From Endocalyx cinctus (lineage: Eukaryota; Ascomycota; Sordariomycetes; Amphisphaeriales; Apiosporaceae), in assembly GCA_001600455.1 (NCBI GenBank), contig BCKC01000002.1, positions 3,362,171 to 3,426,170 of the forward strand: 64,000 nucleotides of DNA, read 5' to 3'. Made by a program: the position numbers and the translations under genes. Positions within the stretch are counted from its first letter, which is position 1, and the number at the start of each line of letters is the position of its first letter. The notes beneath the pieces were generated by a model. That model made no database searches. It saw only the letters and a list, made by a program, of their open reading frames with translations, and was not told the origin of the DNA. Shown here piece by piece: positions 11,437-23,310 of this stretch.

Positions 11437-14400
11437 CTAGTCCTGGTTTCTCTCCGACGAGTTCCACTTGTTCATAAAGGGCGTGATGCTATAGGTAAAA
11501 GAAAGGTCAGCAACACAATCACTGTAGTGAAATCTTTGCGGTACTCACTTTGGGGGCTCTCTCTCCTCGGATTCCTCTTTTTTGGTTCCTTTGTTACGTC
11601 CTCTGTTGCTATTGTTGATACTCCAACCTCGAATAACCACAGGCTTCGACTGCGGAGTGGGCTCAGTTGCTCTGTAATCCTTTATGGCCTCTTTATGATC
11701 ATAATGTGCAAGGCGCAATTCAGGGCCGCCATTGGCCGGCCAAGGGCGGTTATGAGGAATAGGAGCTGCGGCTATCTTTCGGTATTTTCCTGAGCCGCTC
11801 CCATTTGATGAGTTTGATCCTCTTTGGCGTGCACCCTGAGCCGGCGGCGACGGGGCCATCATGGGCTGGCCTGGTGGGGATACAGAAAGACGAGGAGCAA
11901 TATGAGCCGACATATTACCAAGCTGCGCCTGGCCATGCAAAGGCGGAGACATGGCAGGGTAAGGAGACCCATGTGGCGGTGGAGGTAGGTGCTGGTTTGA
12001 CATCATACCTGAGCCACCCATCAGAGGGCCATGCTGTAGGGGCATTGGCGGCGGGGGTGGCTCATGCATCGAGAAACCATGATGATACGATCGAGGAGCC
12101 GCGGGAGGGTAATAGCTACCCGAATGAGTCTGAACCATGCCATGATGGAACCCGAACTCTTGATTCTGATGTGGAGCAACCTGAGGCGGCAGCGGTGGTT
12201 GACGCGGTAGTATATCGAGAGACTTATCACGTCGAGATGGCCGAAGAGCTGGAAGGATAGGCCCGGCGGATGAGTGTCCGTGGTGAGTGAAGGGATTCCG
12301 AGGAGGCGGTGTAGGTTGGGGCGCTTCCAACGCCGGGGCAGGAGCGGGTGCGATGTGAGTATAAGACGGGGCAGGATTTAGTGCCGTCTTTAGGAAAATG
12401 TTGTGTGGTGCGGGCGGTTCTGCCCGAGGCGCAACAGGCTGTGCAGGTGGACCGAGTAGACGAGGATCAATCTTCTCGCTCTCTCCCCACTTAGGCTGGT
12501 CTGTATGGGCTGTGGAAGATGGGATGCTCGCTTTTCTCGCTTCTGTCACGGCTTTTTCCGCTAGGAACGCAAGAACTGACAGTGCAGTAGTATCGGCTTC
12601 CACGGGTGGCGCGGACGGTTTCGAGATCGAAGTAGAAGTCGGTTCAACATTAGTGAAAACATCCCGGACTGCGTCATAAGGACGAGGGCGAGATCGCCTC
12701 TGATCGGTAGGTGGCACATCACGTTGTTCAACCGCAGCATATTGGGCAGCTTGAAGAAGTTGACCGGCACCTTCTCTAGCAAGCCAGTCAACAGGCATGT
12801 TACATTGAGCGTTTCCGTCGGATGCCTCCTCATCATCCTCTTCCACTTCCTCCTCGGGATCAGCCATCCTCTCGGCATTCTGACGTTGGCGTTCACGTAT
12901 TTTTTCGGTTATGATCTCGTCAGTGTCAATCTCTTCCTTTTCACAAAAGTGCACCAGCACCTTTGACAACGCGTCTTTCCTAGCGTCTAGGGCGAGAGCA
13001 TCGTCCATCTTCTTAGCTCGAGCCGAGCGAGATGCATGCAGCGTCGCGCCGTTGGGTGTAATAACGACGATGGGTTTAGTAGACCCACACTCTTGCGGCG
13101 GCTCGGGTTCATTGATGGAATCTGGTAGAAAGACTCCATACTTGGGATGAAGATTATGCTTCTTCACGAGGACAGGATCAAGGTCGCCATCGTTATAATC
13201 AGAGCAATCGTATGTCACTATGGTACGATCGAGATGGAGATTACGAGAATTCGGCTTGTTGAGATAAGGTCCTCTTACTGCTTTGGTGGCCTTCCGAGTC
13301 GGATCGTTGGTGGAATCACGGAAGCCAATTTCGATATCATCCCATTCAAAGAGGGGCGGAAGAATAAGACGATTATTCGAACGAGGACCCTTCCGGTTGA
13401 CAGTGCGCACACCCCGAGCATCAGGCTCAGATGCCGTACTAGGGAGAGCAGGGATCTCTCGCTTCTTCGAAGATAAGTCAACTTTCTGGTCCGGGCTAGG
13501 CGACTGTCTGTCGTTATTCGGGGTGGGTGAGGCCGCATTAGATTCGGGCTCTCCATCCGGTTCATTTTCAGCTGATAGAAGACCGGCAATGTGTCTGGGA
13601 CGTGGAGTAGGTGCATCCTCTCCATTTTCCAACTTGAACGATCCAGAGTTCGCTACCGGTTTTTTGGAGTCCGGCTGACCATCTGGCTGGTCTTCGGCCT
13701 TCCGCTTAGCGGGCTGTTTCGTCTTACGACCATGGTTCTTGGCAGCCGTTGTCTTCTCTAACGGACTCGGGTAAGGAACCTCAACGCCATCCCGATACAC
13801 AATGTACGGGCCTTGTTCATTGACCACGTCATCAGATTCCAGTACATAGGTATAAGATGTATCTTCGACCTAAACCGCATGATTAGAATAGTTGGTAATA
13901 ATAACAAGAAATAAGAAATAATTAGACGAGAATTGAGCAACGTCTACCCAGGTGGTAGGGTGCAGTATCGACTTACGTTAAGGGAAAGGCCTTCCTGGCG
14001 AAGTTCATTAAGAATGGAAGTTCGGTTGAGAGCCCCATCATAAAATTCCTCAAGTTGATAATTGAAGCAATCCTAAAAAAAGAATTAATGAGTAAGCGAA
14101 AAACGTAAGTCGGAAGCAACGTAATCATGCGCAAATACTTAAAGTATCAGGATATACAGATTAAAGGGAAGCGAATAAGGGAGATGAAAAACGTACATGA
14201 AATTTCTTTTTCGTGATTTCCGTATGCAAGTCGTATTGACGGCGTGCATCCTCGGATCTGGTTTTGTGTTCGAGATCAGCAGCGCGGATGACGGAGTTGA
14301 GTTGAGCGTCTAACTGCGCTCTCAAAACATGATACTCGTCATACTGTTCGTGAGCTTTGGGATCTTCTATAAGTTTTTTGATCTCGGAATCTGCCAGTTC

Positions 14401-14676
14401 TTCGAGAGCAGGTTTAATCGCGACGACTACATCAGTGTAGAGATCGCGAATTTCTTTCTGACGCTCAAAAGCCGCTTGGCTGCGAGGGTCGTCATAAATC
14501 TTGTTCCGGCCACGACCTTTACTGCGGGTAACAGTAGTAGACGTTGCCTGTTTGGAAGAAGATTTTTTACTAGTCTTTTTCGTAACACCCTTTCCAGATG
14601 GTTTTTTAGTGTTCGCGGCCTTTCCCTTAGCGACACTAGGTGTCGGAGAAGAGGGAGGTTGCGGAATATCATCCAT
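11437..14676 (-). CDS. Large proline-rich nuclear-type protein, function unknown
   Basis: Four exons: 14197-14676, 13977-14072, 11549-13869 and 11437-11488. All joints are GT-AG and in frame, giving 982 residues. Residues 15-55 are Lys/Ser/Thr-rich. Residues 58-205 are helical and charged (KIYDDPRSQAAFERQKEIRD, then KKKFHDCFNYQLEEFYDGAL across the first intron), which looks like a folded domain. A basic linker with KRK and SKK motifs follows, then a second conserved-looking block at about 356-500 (NNRLILPPLFEWDDIEIGFR; DPVLVKKHNLHPKYGVFLPD). Residues 560-900 are Pro, Gln, Ala and His rich. The last exon adds only 17 residues, NITPFMNKWNSSERNQD; without it the frame would close at a false stop that overlaps the donor site. 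No TM segment, zinc finger or catalytic motif is visible. A chromatin or transcription-cofactor role would fit the composition but is inference. Confidence 0.85.
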
Positions 14677-17543
14677 CTTTGGATAGATTATGTGAGGGTT
14701 GGGTGAGAGGAATATTCTGAAGGTGACATGAGAAAGGCGGAAGAAGTGGGTCGGGAATTATAGTAGTAAGAATTCTTGCCTTTAGTACAGGGGAAAGAAA
14801 TCAATACAATGAAGAATAATGGTTTATCAATATCTTGACTTGGTTTTTTTTTTCTATATATGTAGATGTTGGTTGTGTGGAAGAGGGCAAGTGAAAAGAA
14901 AGGGTTTTAGGAGGATTGTAGATAGATTGGTGAAAAAGTGGTGGTTGTTGTTAGTAGGTGTGTGGTGTACTTGCGGTAGGTACGTAGTAAGTCAAAGTTT
15001 GGCTGGCCTTATTACTCCTACCGCTAAAAGACAAAAACTCGAGAGACCTAGACAAGAAAAGAGAATTTCCTAATAAAAATTGAGTTCTTGTCAGGATGTA
15101 AAAAGGGTAGGGAAAATAATGATTAAAGAATCATGAAAATTAAAAAGCAGTTACTATAATTCGAGATTGCGAGAATAAAAGAAAGGGAATGGGATTAATT
15201 GTGTGAGAGTATTGAGAAACGACGGGATGAATGAATAAGTTCGGTACCATCACCATCTCAGATTTTCTATTAGACACAATTAGAAGTAGTTAGTAGCCCC
15301 CAGTAGCCCCCAGCGTACTACATACTACACTATGTACCTATGAGATACTTCCTAATACGGTCAAGTTCAGGTCACCAATCGCTCAGTACGGTATTTTCTG
15401 ATTTTTTATTGGTCCGGTAAAACCTATAATCCGCTAACTGTTTCCGGCCCAGACGGACGTGGACAGCACTGGCTGGTCAATATACAGGGCTGGCTTTGGC
15501 TACGAAAATGAGCCTACAAATATACGGTCAGACGGTCTACAAACGGAGTAATAATACTCTTTACTATATATGAGTATCGGGGGGGAGGGGGGGAATAATA
15601 ATAATAAATAATCATCTATCACGAATTATACGCACTGAATAGATAGACATCCATATGCATTAGGTACTTACCGGTACCTAGATTTTCAAGCTCATGGCTT
15701 AGTACTCTCAATATTTGAATACACATGTACCTATATATGTAGACAACTACCGTGTAAGGTCATTTACTGTAGTATACAACGTAAGCATCGGGTTAAAGAT
15801 CAACTTAGGTAACGTTATTATTAGATCTCCGATATTATTCAGACACTCATGAAACCAAACTGCATTTGTACTGTAAATAATACTTCACTTGAAATACGAA
15901 GAAGCACAAAACTTTAATTCTTGATTTTCAATACGCTGAGGTCCCTCCAACCAAAGTAGAGATCATTGGATGTAAGGCATCGTGAATAGATAGAGCAAGC
16001 TAGTGCCCAAGGTCAATGCAATCTCTACCTCTTTTGTGAAAGCCAATAGAAAATATCAATTATTATATGAAGATGGCTTGAAGGATTTTAATATATATAT
16101 ATATAAAATCTTGACGTTGATCTACACGTACATAAATTTCCGATACTATAAATCTCGTCAATCTAACCTCACTCGCTTAAGTACGGCACCTATATACGTA
16201 GTACAATCTAGGTCTCTTCCTCCTATCAAAATTTCCCGGTACAGCATAGGTGGTACAAGAGCAGGAGAACGGTTGGTAAAACTCTGAGAGGGATATATAC
16301 TAAGTAGTCCATCCACACGTCAAACTTTTGAAGGGTGACTCTATAAACTATCCCTCTGGATGCTACATGACGAAGACTTTATACGTATTAACGGGCTCAC
16401 ATGCGCGTACATTCATAATAATAATGACAGTAAAACGCCTAACCTACAATTGTATACTTGTATGTTTAGAAAAGGAGAAACAGGAAAAAGGAAGTAAATA
16501 AGTCCCACAATGAAATTCTACAAAATGTACGTACCTATCTTATAACCTAGGTAGATGTTACGTACCCTGATCTTGAAGTCCATTCGACCGATATATATCA
16601 AACAAGTCTTTAAAAAAATCATTTTAAATAGTTTACACACGTGATTGAGTAGTCCTTTACATAATTAAATTTTCTAAACAGCAGGTACGCTCAGATAGTA
16701 AGGAAATATCCATAATCCATATATACATGGTGATAATCAAGGCATTGTAAATGTAAATAAAAACGGCAACGGCATGGATTTAAATAATTAACGAATAACC
16801 AGCGTTGCCCTTACATATAATACACTACAGTTGCCAGGTAGTCAGGCTGTTAGGTAGTGTACCTGTGCAGCTGTGTTAGTTGGTGTACAAAGTAATGTAG
16901 GGCGCCTCCATAATTAGTAAGTCGGCTTGAGATTGGAGACTACCTAATGTACTTAAGTACATAGTAGGTAGGGGACCCGAGAACCCCCGGTCGGTACGTG
17001 GAAAGAAGCTACTCATTTAGGACTAGCTTAGCCATTCCCGCAGCATTTCCTACCTTCCGCCCGTAGATTTTTGTAGCTAGTGCAGCATTATAAGTACTTA
17101 TAGGCTACGTATAGTACCACATAAACCCCTAATAGCAATAAGTCCCTAATAAGTAGTGGATAATTAAAAATAAAAATAAAATAAGTAAAAATTAGAGAGA
17201 AGAAAAAAAAAAAATAAAAAAATAAAAGTGGAATGTCCCGCGTTTAATGGAAGCGCGGCAGGAGCCACTAAAATTTGCAGTCGCTATACTTCTATCCAGA
17301 CATCAACCTCATAAAAATCGTGAATAGTGAATAGCACGGTGATCCAACTTAGGGCACCGCATGCAAGTCACTAGTTTCATTTGTCTCGGCTATCTGCATG
17401 TAGTGTAATGATATGCAGCGATAGTTTCCGCGATTGAATTACTTTTAGTTTACGTATTAATCAAACGAACGATGCAGCGTTCTTGAGAAAAAGAGAGAGA
17501 GAGAAGAAAAATAAAATAAAGTAAATTGTTTCTGTCTGTCGAG
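14677..17543. other. Divergent intergenic region, 2.9 kb
   Basis: Promoter space between the large unknown gene and BMT5. The open frames at 14819-15073 and 16003-16287 are short and without recognisable content. The region is AT-rich, with repeated short motifs such as CCTAGGTAGATG near 16546 and GTACCTA steps. A purine-rich AT stretch at about 17164-17228 precedes BMT5. No RNA gene seen. Confidence 0.55.
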
Positions 17544-18452
17544 ATGGGGAAGCGGCGGAAACTCGCCCAAGGCAAGAACCGCCAACCGCAGCCCAAGCCA
17601 TTCAAGAACGAAGGTGCTTCCGTGTCTCAAAAGCCAAAACGAGCAGCCGGGGATCCGTCCAAGGTCTCGGGTACTAACCGTGAGGTCGAACGTCGAAGCC
17701 AGCCGAAACCCTCCAACAGCGCGCCGCAGCGCGCCGAGCCGACAATCCCCTTCTCTCCCGAAGACAAGATCCTGCTCGTCGGCGAAGGCGACCTCAGCTT
17801 CGCCGCCTCCCTCGTCGAGCACCACTACTGCGCCGACGTCACCGCTACCGTGTTCGAGAAGGATACCGAGGAATTGGCGGAGAAATATCCTCATGTGTAC
17901 GATAACATCGCCAAGATCGAGGCCGAGGACGGTAAGGTGATATGTAACGTCGACGCTACCAAGATGCCCCCGTTCCTCGACAGGAAGGGGAAAGAAGGCA
18001 CGGGTGTCATGGACAGGATCATCTTCAACTTCCCTCACGTCGGCGGTAAAAGCACCGACGTGAACAGGCAAGTTCGGTACAATCAAGAACTCTTGGTCTC
18101 GTTCTTCAAACACGCCACCCCGTCGCTTGCGCCGGGTGGCACCATTATCGTCACCCTATTCGAAGGCGAACCTTATACGCTTTGGAATATCCGAGACCTC
18201 GCGAGGCATAGTGGTCTTCAGGTCGAACGTTCCTTCCGATTTCAAGTAAGCGCCTATCCCGGTTACCACCACGCCAGGACGCTCGGCGTGGTAAAGAACA
18301 AGAACGGCGAGGTCGGTGGTGGCTGGAAAGGAGAAGACCGAGCCTCGCGCAGTTACGTTTTCATCCGAAAGGGAGATGAAACGAGATCCGCACCATCAAG
18401 GAGCAGGAAACGTGCTAGAGGTCAAGATAGTGACTCTTCCGATGAAGACTGA
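17544..18452 (+). CDS. BMT5: 25S rRNA (uridine-N3) methyltransferase, BMT5-like
   Basis: Single exon, 302 residues, starting at the ATG of MGKRRKLAQGKNRQPQPKPF. The first 65 residues are basic and suit nucleolar targeting. The Rossmann methyltransferase core opens with ILLVGEGDLSFAASL (about 76-90), the SAM-binding signature of this family (formerly DUF2431). The second hallmark, IIFNFPHVGGKS, is at about 159-170. A later strand, GGTIIVTLFEGEPYTLWNI, and the closing SYVFIRKG complete the fold. An acidic Asp/Ser tail ends the protein. By family knowledge yeast Bmt5 makes m3U2634 in 25S rRNA during 60S biogenesis. Yeast Bmt5 is a little over 330 residues, so the length fits. Reverse-strand frames here are shadows. 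The gene is convergent with the AT-hook gene, but 3.7 kb away. Confidence 0.92.
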   Translation: MGKRRKLAQGKNRQPQPKPFKNEGASVSQKPKRAAGDPSKVSGTNREVERRSQPKPSNSAPQRAEPTIPFSPEDKILLVGEGDLSFAASLVEHHYCADVTATVFEKDTEELAEKYPHVYDNIAKIEAEDGKVICNVDATKMPPFLDRKGKEGTGVMDRIIFNFPHVGGKSTDVNRQVRYNQELLVSFFKHATPSLAPGGTIIVTLFEGEPYTLWNIRDLARHSGLQVERSFRFQVSAYPGYHHARTLGVVKNKNGEVGGGWKGEDRASRSYVFIRKGDETRSAPSRSRKRARGQDSDSSDED

Positions 18453-21400
18453 TGATACCACTAATAGTGAGCTTGTTTATTCAACGAATAACCAACCCAT
18501 CTATTGCTCGATATCTATGGCAGATATCTCCAGAAAGCCTGTTTCGACGGTGCAAGGAGGCAAGATATCAACTCATGCCATGCTTCGTGGCATTGTTCCA
18601 GCAAACAGTCTGATAAGTAGACGAACAAGAAGCACCCGAGTAGATTACCTATTTATCTGTACAGCTTCTACAGGCTTGAACAATTGGCCGAAAGCTTTCT
18701 GCCAAGTGGGCACCGAGAGGATAGATATCGATCCAATTAGGCAGAGTGCGGTTACGGGGAGAACCTACCTGAAGCTACAAACTTCACGCGGTCAATATTA
18801 AAAGTGGCGCACTTGCTCTGCAAGAGTATGCCGTCTAAGATCTCTCTGTCATAAAACCGCAACCTGAAGGACATTGCTTCCGATACCTTGGGCAAGTATT
18901 ACGCAAACGCTGTCCCATTAGAATTCATATATAGGCTGTCATATCCACCCATTGTCATCGTTGCCATGTATATATATATATCTTCTATGAAAGTTTAGAT
19001 AATCTCAAACGCTATCATTCAGAATAAATATAGGCCGCAGGTTCTATGGTCTTGAGCTCAGCTGTGGTGTGATATGAAATGGACACTTGCTCGTCTTGGC
19101 TGGCTGTATCATAGCGGGTGTACCTTGCCGGAGACTACCGGATTGCCTAATAGAGAAAGTGTAGCTTTGGGAGCTATGGCCATCCTCTTCATTTTCGCCT
19201 CTACACGTACCGCCCTGCCGCCCCAGCAGGGGTATCCAGGAGGCCCACCTTTTCGTTTGCGATACTACGTAGGACTGCTAGGATAGGCCAGGCAGATCAT
19301 CGAAGGATATACTTTCAAAGAAACAATACCTAGAGCTTTCTTAGGTACCGTTCATACTGTAGACAGTACGCAATATAAAAAAAGAAAATAAAAAAGGTCC
19401 TATTGGTCTCTACTTCGTAAGGTCTGGATTAATCAACATTTGATTGGTAATATATAATTGCCCCATCACTCTACTACACTCTCCTATTTTTTTTTTTCTT
19501 TTGTGGTCAATGACCAGAATTCACTCTTCGGTTTAATAAGGCCCCATAAAGGAACGTTTATATCTTCAGCAGTGTTAGCCGACTAAATGCGATCTCGGTT
19601 CTCACAAATCTCCTTGTGTAGAACCTTTCTTGAAAAACAGAATGACGGTAATCCTATGGGTACCACGAGGACTTCAGTGGAAATAGCTGTATATGATATT
19701 ATCAAATAACTCTTTTAATGAGAAGTGAAACACGCTTAAACTTGCTGCTTCTACCAGGTAGGACGTCGTGAGAGGCAGGGGGGATTAGCGATTGCCCCTG
19801 TATACTATATAGACGTTGAGGCAACCTGAATATATAAAGCTCGTGAATCATTCCATCTATACCGAGCGTCTCACAGAGCTGCTTTGGGGGTTTTTTTTTT
19901 CTCATCATGGTCTAAAATACGTAAGTAGACATGCACCCGTATCATTTCAATTTTATGTCAACTGTAGAGTAAATACCTGTACATACATTTATACCACACG
20001 AGACATAATTTTTTCTCCTGGGTCTTGTTCAACGCTCTTTATCACCTGAAAATGCCTATATATAACCTATAAATAAATACGAGGTTGACAGCTCAAGCTC
20101 GAAGTCATCTGACTTGGGACTCGAGTAATTCCCACGGTGAAAAGAGGTCTACGGTGTGGCTAGTGAAAACAAAAAAAAAAAATGTGATACGTTTTTTTTT
20201 TTTTTTTTGCTTTTGTCACACCCTCCCTCTCCCTCTCCCTCACTGCCTCATTCTCCCTCTCTCATTCTTTCCTTCCCCCCTCTCCCGTTCCTGATCTGCC
20301 AAGGTAGCATCGAGCAAATGCAAGGCTACGGTAGGGGGTACCGAAGTCGCGGTGGCTGGGCTAGGTATTCGAAGCGATTGGCGCCAGGGAAAAAAAACGG
20401 GTTACATTGGGCGTTATTTTCCCCCTTATTTCTCTTTCTGATTCGAACAAAAAAAAATTGACCGCGTACCATGGCGCGCCCTCCTGCCCCCCTTGACTAC
20501 CCTGGTCCATCCGTGAATAGGGTTCACCCACGTTTTTTCGACCAATGAGCGCTTCGCAAACCGAGAGGTTATAGAACTTGTCTCCTTACTATGTAGATGC
20601 CGGGGGATATTGTACCTGAGGGAATTTTTCGACGTCGCGACTATCGCGACCATTTTGGCTGCGAGAGTATGTAGTGGTAGTAGTAGTATTCTGTACTGCA
20701 AGGTCGCAAGAAATTGGTAGGACCGCCCGCACCTTCTCCCCCTGCGGATGGCTAGTACACTCAACTACACAATCTGTAGCCATGAGAAGAAATGATCCGA
20801 TCTCTTAGATTATTTATAACTACCTAATGTGAAGGTCTCGCCGTTGCTGTGTATCGTGCCGTGTTAGTAATTAGAAGAATGTGATCTATCGTAGCAACTC
20901 TGCTCTCTAATAAGCTAGGAAAAATCATTTATTTATCCCGGTCGACCTTGGAGTGACGAAGTTATGCATATTAGCCTAGATGATACGTACGTTTGTGCCT
21001 GGGAGGCCTTCGAAAGTCGTTACACACAGAAAGGGGGCACCCAATGGCATCTGAGTCAAGCTTATATGCAGACATTGTCGAGGCTACCTCAGATATCGAC
21101 GTCAGTAAGCCGTCTGAAATCGAGTCCACGGTAATATGGACGGTCGAATACGTATTTGAGAAGCCGATCTTAACAAATATACAAAGAGTAGACCGAGTAT
21201 TGAGATTTATATCCATAGCCCTGATTTCGATAACTTCTTGGCACAAACCTCATCGCCTTGAGAAGCCTCCTTTTCCGTATACGTAGAATCTATGCCTTGA
21301 TGTAATTCAACTACTCGCACATTTCCATGGGCAAGATGCCGTAGCACTGGGAATTTCAAGTTCATATAGGCCAAGTGGTTATATGTTGTATAGCGAATCA

Positions 21401-22198
21401 CGCTACGCGTAACCAATCTCATTCTCTTTTTTATTTTTCTAACTTTCCAAACCGCTAAATTTTCCAGTCTAAGAAGACGAACCAAATTGTCATAGACCAA
21501 GTAGGCCTCTCTTCATCCCACCCCGTGTGTCTCGTGAAGTAGACAAATGATGTCTCGTTACCACTCTCCCCGCCGCGTCCCAATGAAACCCGTCCATACC
21601 ACAAACGCCAGAACCAGTAAATACTATACAAATAAATAAGTCTTTAGCGTACCAAAGAATAAAAAACCAATCTCCTCAACCAGGAGGGTCAAAAAAATTG
21701 CCCAGAAACTGAAATGAGGATATATAAATGCGGAGACAAAAACAGTTCCATCTTTTTGATTTCCCAACTGTCTTATGAAGCCATCACGCCGTAGAAATAA
21801 ATAAATAAAAATAAAAGTGTAGAAAGAAAACAATCGCATCGTACAATAATAATATGCCAACACGTTGGACTGGGTTATCCAAGAAGAGAAGAACAAAGTT
21901 TTAAAGACGAAAGCTTTTTTTAAAAAAATAAAAATAAATAAAAACCGCCCACTGTCTAGTTGTCGATGACGAAGTTGTATGGGGTATTGTTTAAAACGCC
22001 GTGTAGCATCCCGTATTCTCTCAATATAACACTGTATCCAGTCTGGATAGAATCGACAATCGGATAACCGCTCTTACACACCTAGCCATAAAATTACAAT
22101 TATATGAGGGTGGTATTCGTATGCTGACCGAGGAACGTAATATATCACTTCGAAGACCCAACGCCCATCAGTCTTTTCGCGCGTGACCGATAGAAGCT
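18453..22198. other. Convergent intergenic region, 3.7 kb; no supported gene
   Basis: Longer than expected for two 3' ends facing each other. Open frames of 60-100 codons occur (around 18470-18800, 20318-20461, 20589-20783 and 20971-21500), but none has family similarity I can recognise, splice support or a consistent coding pattern. A pyrimidine-only tract lies at about 20217-20288. The stretch 20970-21500 is open on both strands for up to about 290 nt and is the likeliest place for an orphan or decayed gene. Confidence 0.5.
20217..20288 (+). repeat. Pyrimidine-rich CCCTCT tract
   Basis: About 70 nt almost wholly of C and T, with tandem CCCTCT units, following a T17-19 homopolymer near 20191-20208. 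Such CT-rich tracts often lie just upstream of fungal transcription starts, but no convincing gene begins downstream. Confidence 0.7.
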
Positions 22199-23310
22199 TC
22201 ATGTCCGGCTCGTTACGGGAGAAGCTGGAGCATCTCTAGGTAGCTGATCCGGCATGCTTCTCGATCTGTCTCGATCTGGGAAAATTGGATCTGGTCCCCT
22301 GTAGTAATCTTGCGACTGGGGAGGGCGGGGTAAGGGTGGGATCGGAACAGCCGGTTGCACTCGGGGTTGTGAATGCGAAGCTGCTTGAGAAGTATCTTGT
22401 TGCTGTTGCTGCTGTTGTATATACGGCATAAGTGGCGGGGATCGGGGATCTATGGGTGGGGGGCCGCGCGGTGATATGTTGGCTCTATCGACCTGTTCTA
22501 GAGGCTCCGGTAGACCGCGCGGAGTGCCGGTAGTAGACGCTGGCGAGGCTAGAGGATACGGGGCGTTACCTTGACCAGGACTTTCATTTATACTAGGTCT
22601 CGCGCGTTTTTTCTGCTCGGAACTAGCGATCTCGTATCCAGGAGAAGGGACATATTCGCGCTGCGGTTGTAGCGTCATAGGTACCATGGGCGCGGGAGTG
22701 ATTGGCGCATATTCTGTCGGACGTGAGTACGTTGCGCGAGCTTGGGCTTGGGCTTCCTTGTCCGCCTTGGACGGGCGACCGCGCTTTTTGCCTGTCATCG
22801 TTGGAGTTACGACCGGAATATTACCGACGGAGACTGGTGCAGGGAAACCATTCGGCGGGGGGCGCGGCTGAATGAGACGCGCCTGATTTGGGACGGGTTC
22901 GGGAATTATAGCTTGTCTCTTTGCAGGGTGGTCGAGATCGCTCAAGGATTTGCGCTTGAAGTTTGTTAAATTAGGTGGCGGAAATCTAGTTTGAAACATG
23001 TTCTCGACGGCCCCAAGGCATTGATTCATGTTGCGACCTACAGCCATTAGGGACGGAAGTGGGAATCAGGTTGGATTAGTACGAACCGCCGGGAAGTTGC
23101 ATTAACATCCAGTTAGGCGCAACATTGTGAGCTTTGATGAAGTCTACCAACGTGAACACATCTATAGTGCTAACTTTAATCATTTCGGCCAAGACGAACC
23201 GCTGCAGTTGATAAAATAACAGACTGGCATTAGTTTGGACGGTAAGAAGGGGAGGGGGTTTAGATAATAGTAATCAGTACCTTTTCATCATCTGAGAATG
23301 TGGTATCCAT
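22199..23310 (-). CDS. AT-hook protein, function unknown
   Basis: Three exons: 23281-23310, 23087-23201 and 22199-23037, with introns of 79 and 49 nt in frame; 327 residues. The first 65 residues look like a small folded domain (MDTTFSDDEKRFVLAEMIKV, then TLVDFIKAHNVAPNWMLMQL, then GGRNMNQCLGAVENMF) and carry all three exon joints. A classical AT-hook, KKRGRPSKAD, sits at 132-141, preceded by a basic KRK/AKR stretch that could be an NLS. The rest is Pro, Gln, Ser and Arg rich, with a Gln run near 250 encoded by CAG-type codons around 22398-22418. AT-hooks bind the minor groove of AT-rich DNA, so a nuclear DNA-binding role is likely; the target is unknown. The small N-terminal domain has a Myb/SANT-like helical look, which is inference. 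Reading only the longest exon would miss the ordered domain. Confidence 0.85.

Noticed and set aside
17457..18113. 218-codon minus-strand frame opposite BMT5
   Set aside because: Overlaps the methyltransferase core completely and shows no domain of its own.
3223..18452. TIF6 and BMT5 as a ribosome-biogenesis cluster; SET2 and BRE1 as a histone-modification cluster
   Set aside because: The genes are separated by unrelated genes and many kilobases, and have independent promoters.
20318..20461. 47-codon frame with Arg/Gly-rich start after the pyrimidine tract
   Set aside because: Too short, ends in homopolymer-coded residues, no splice or family support.
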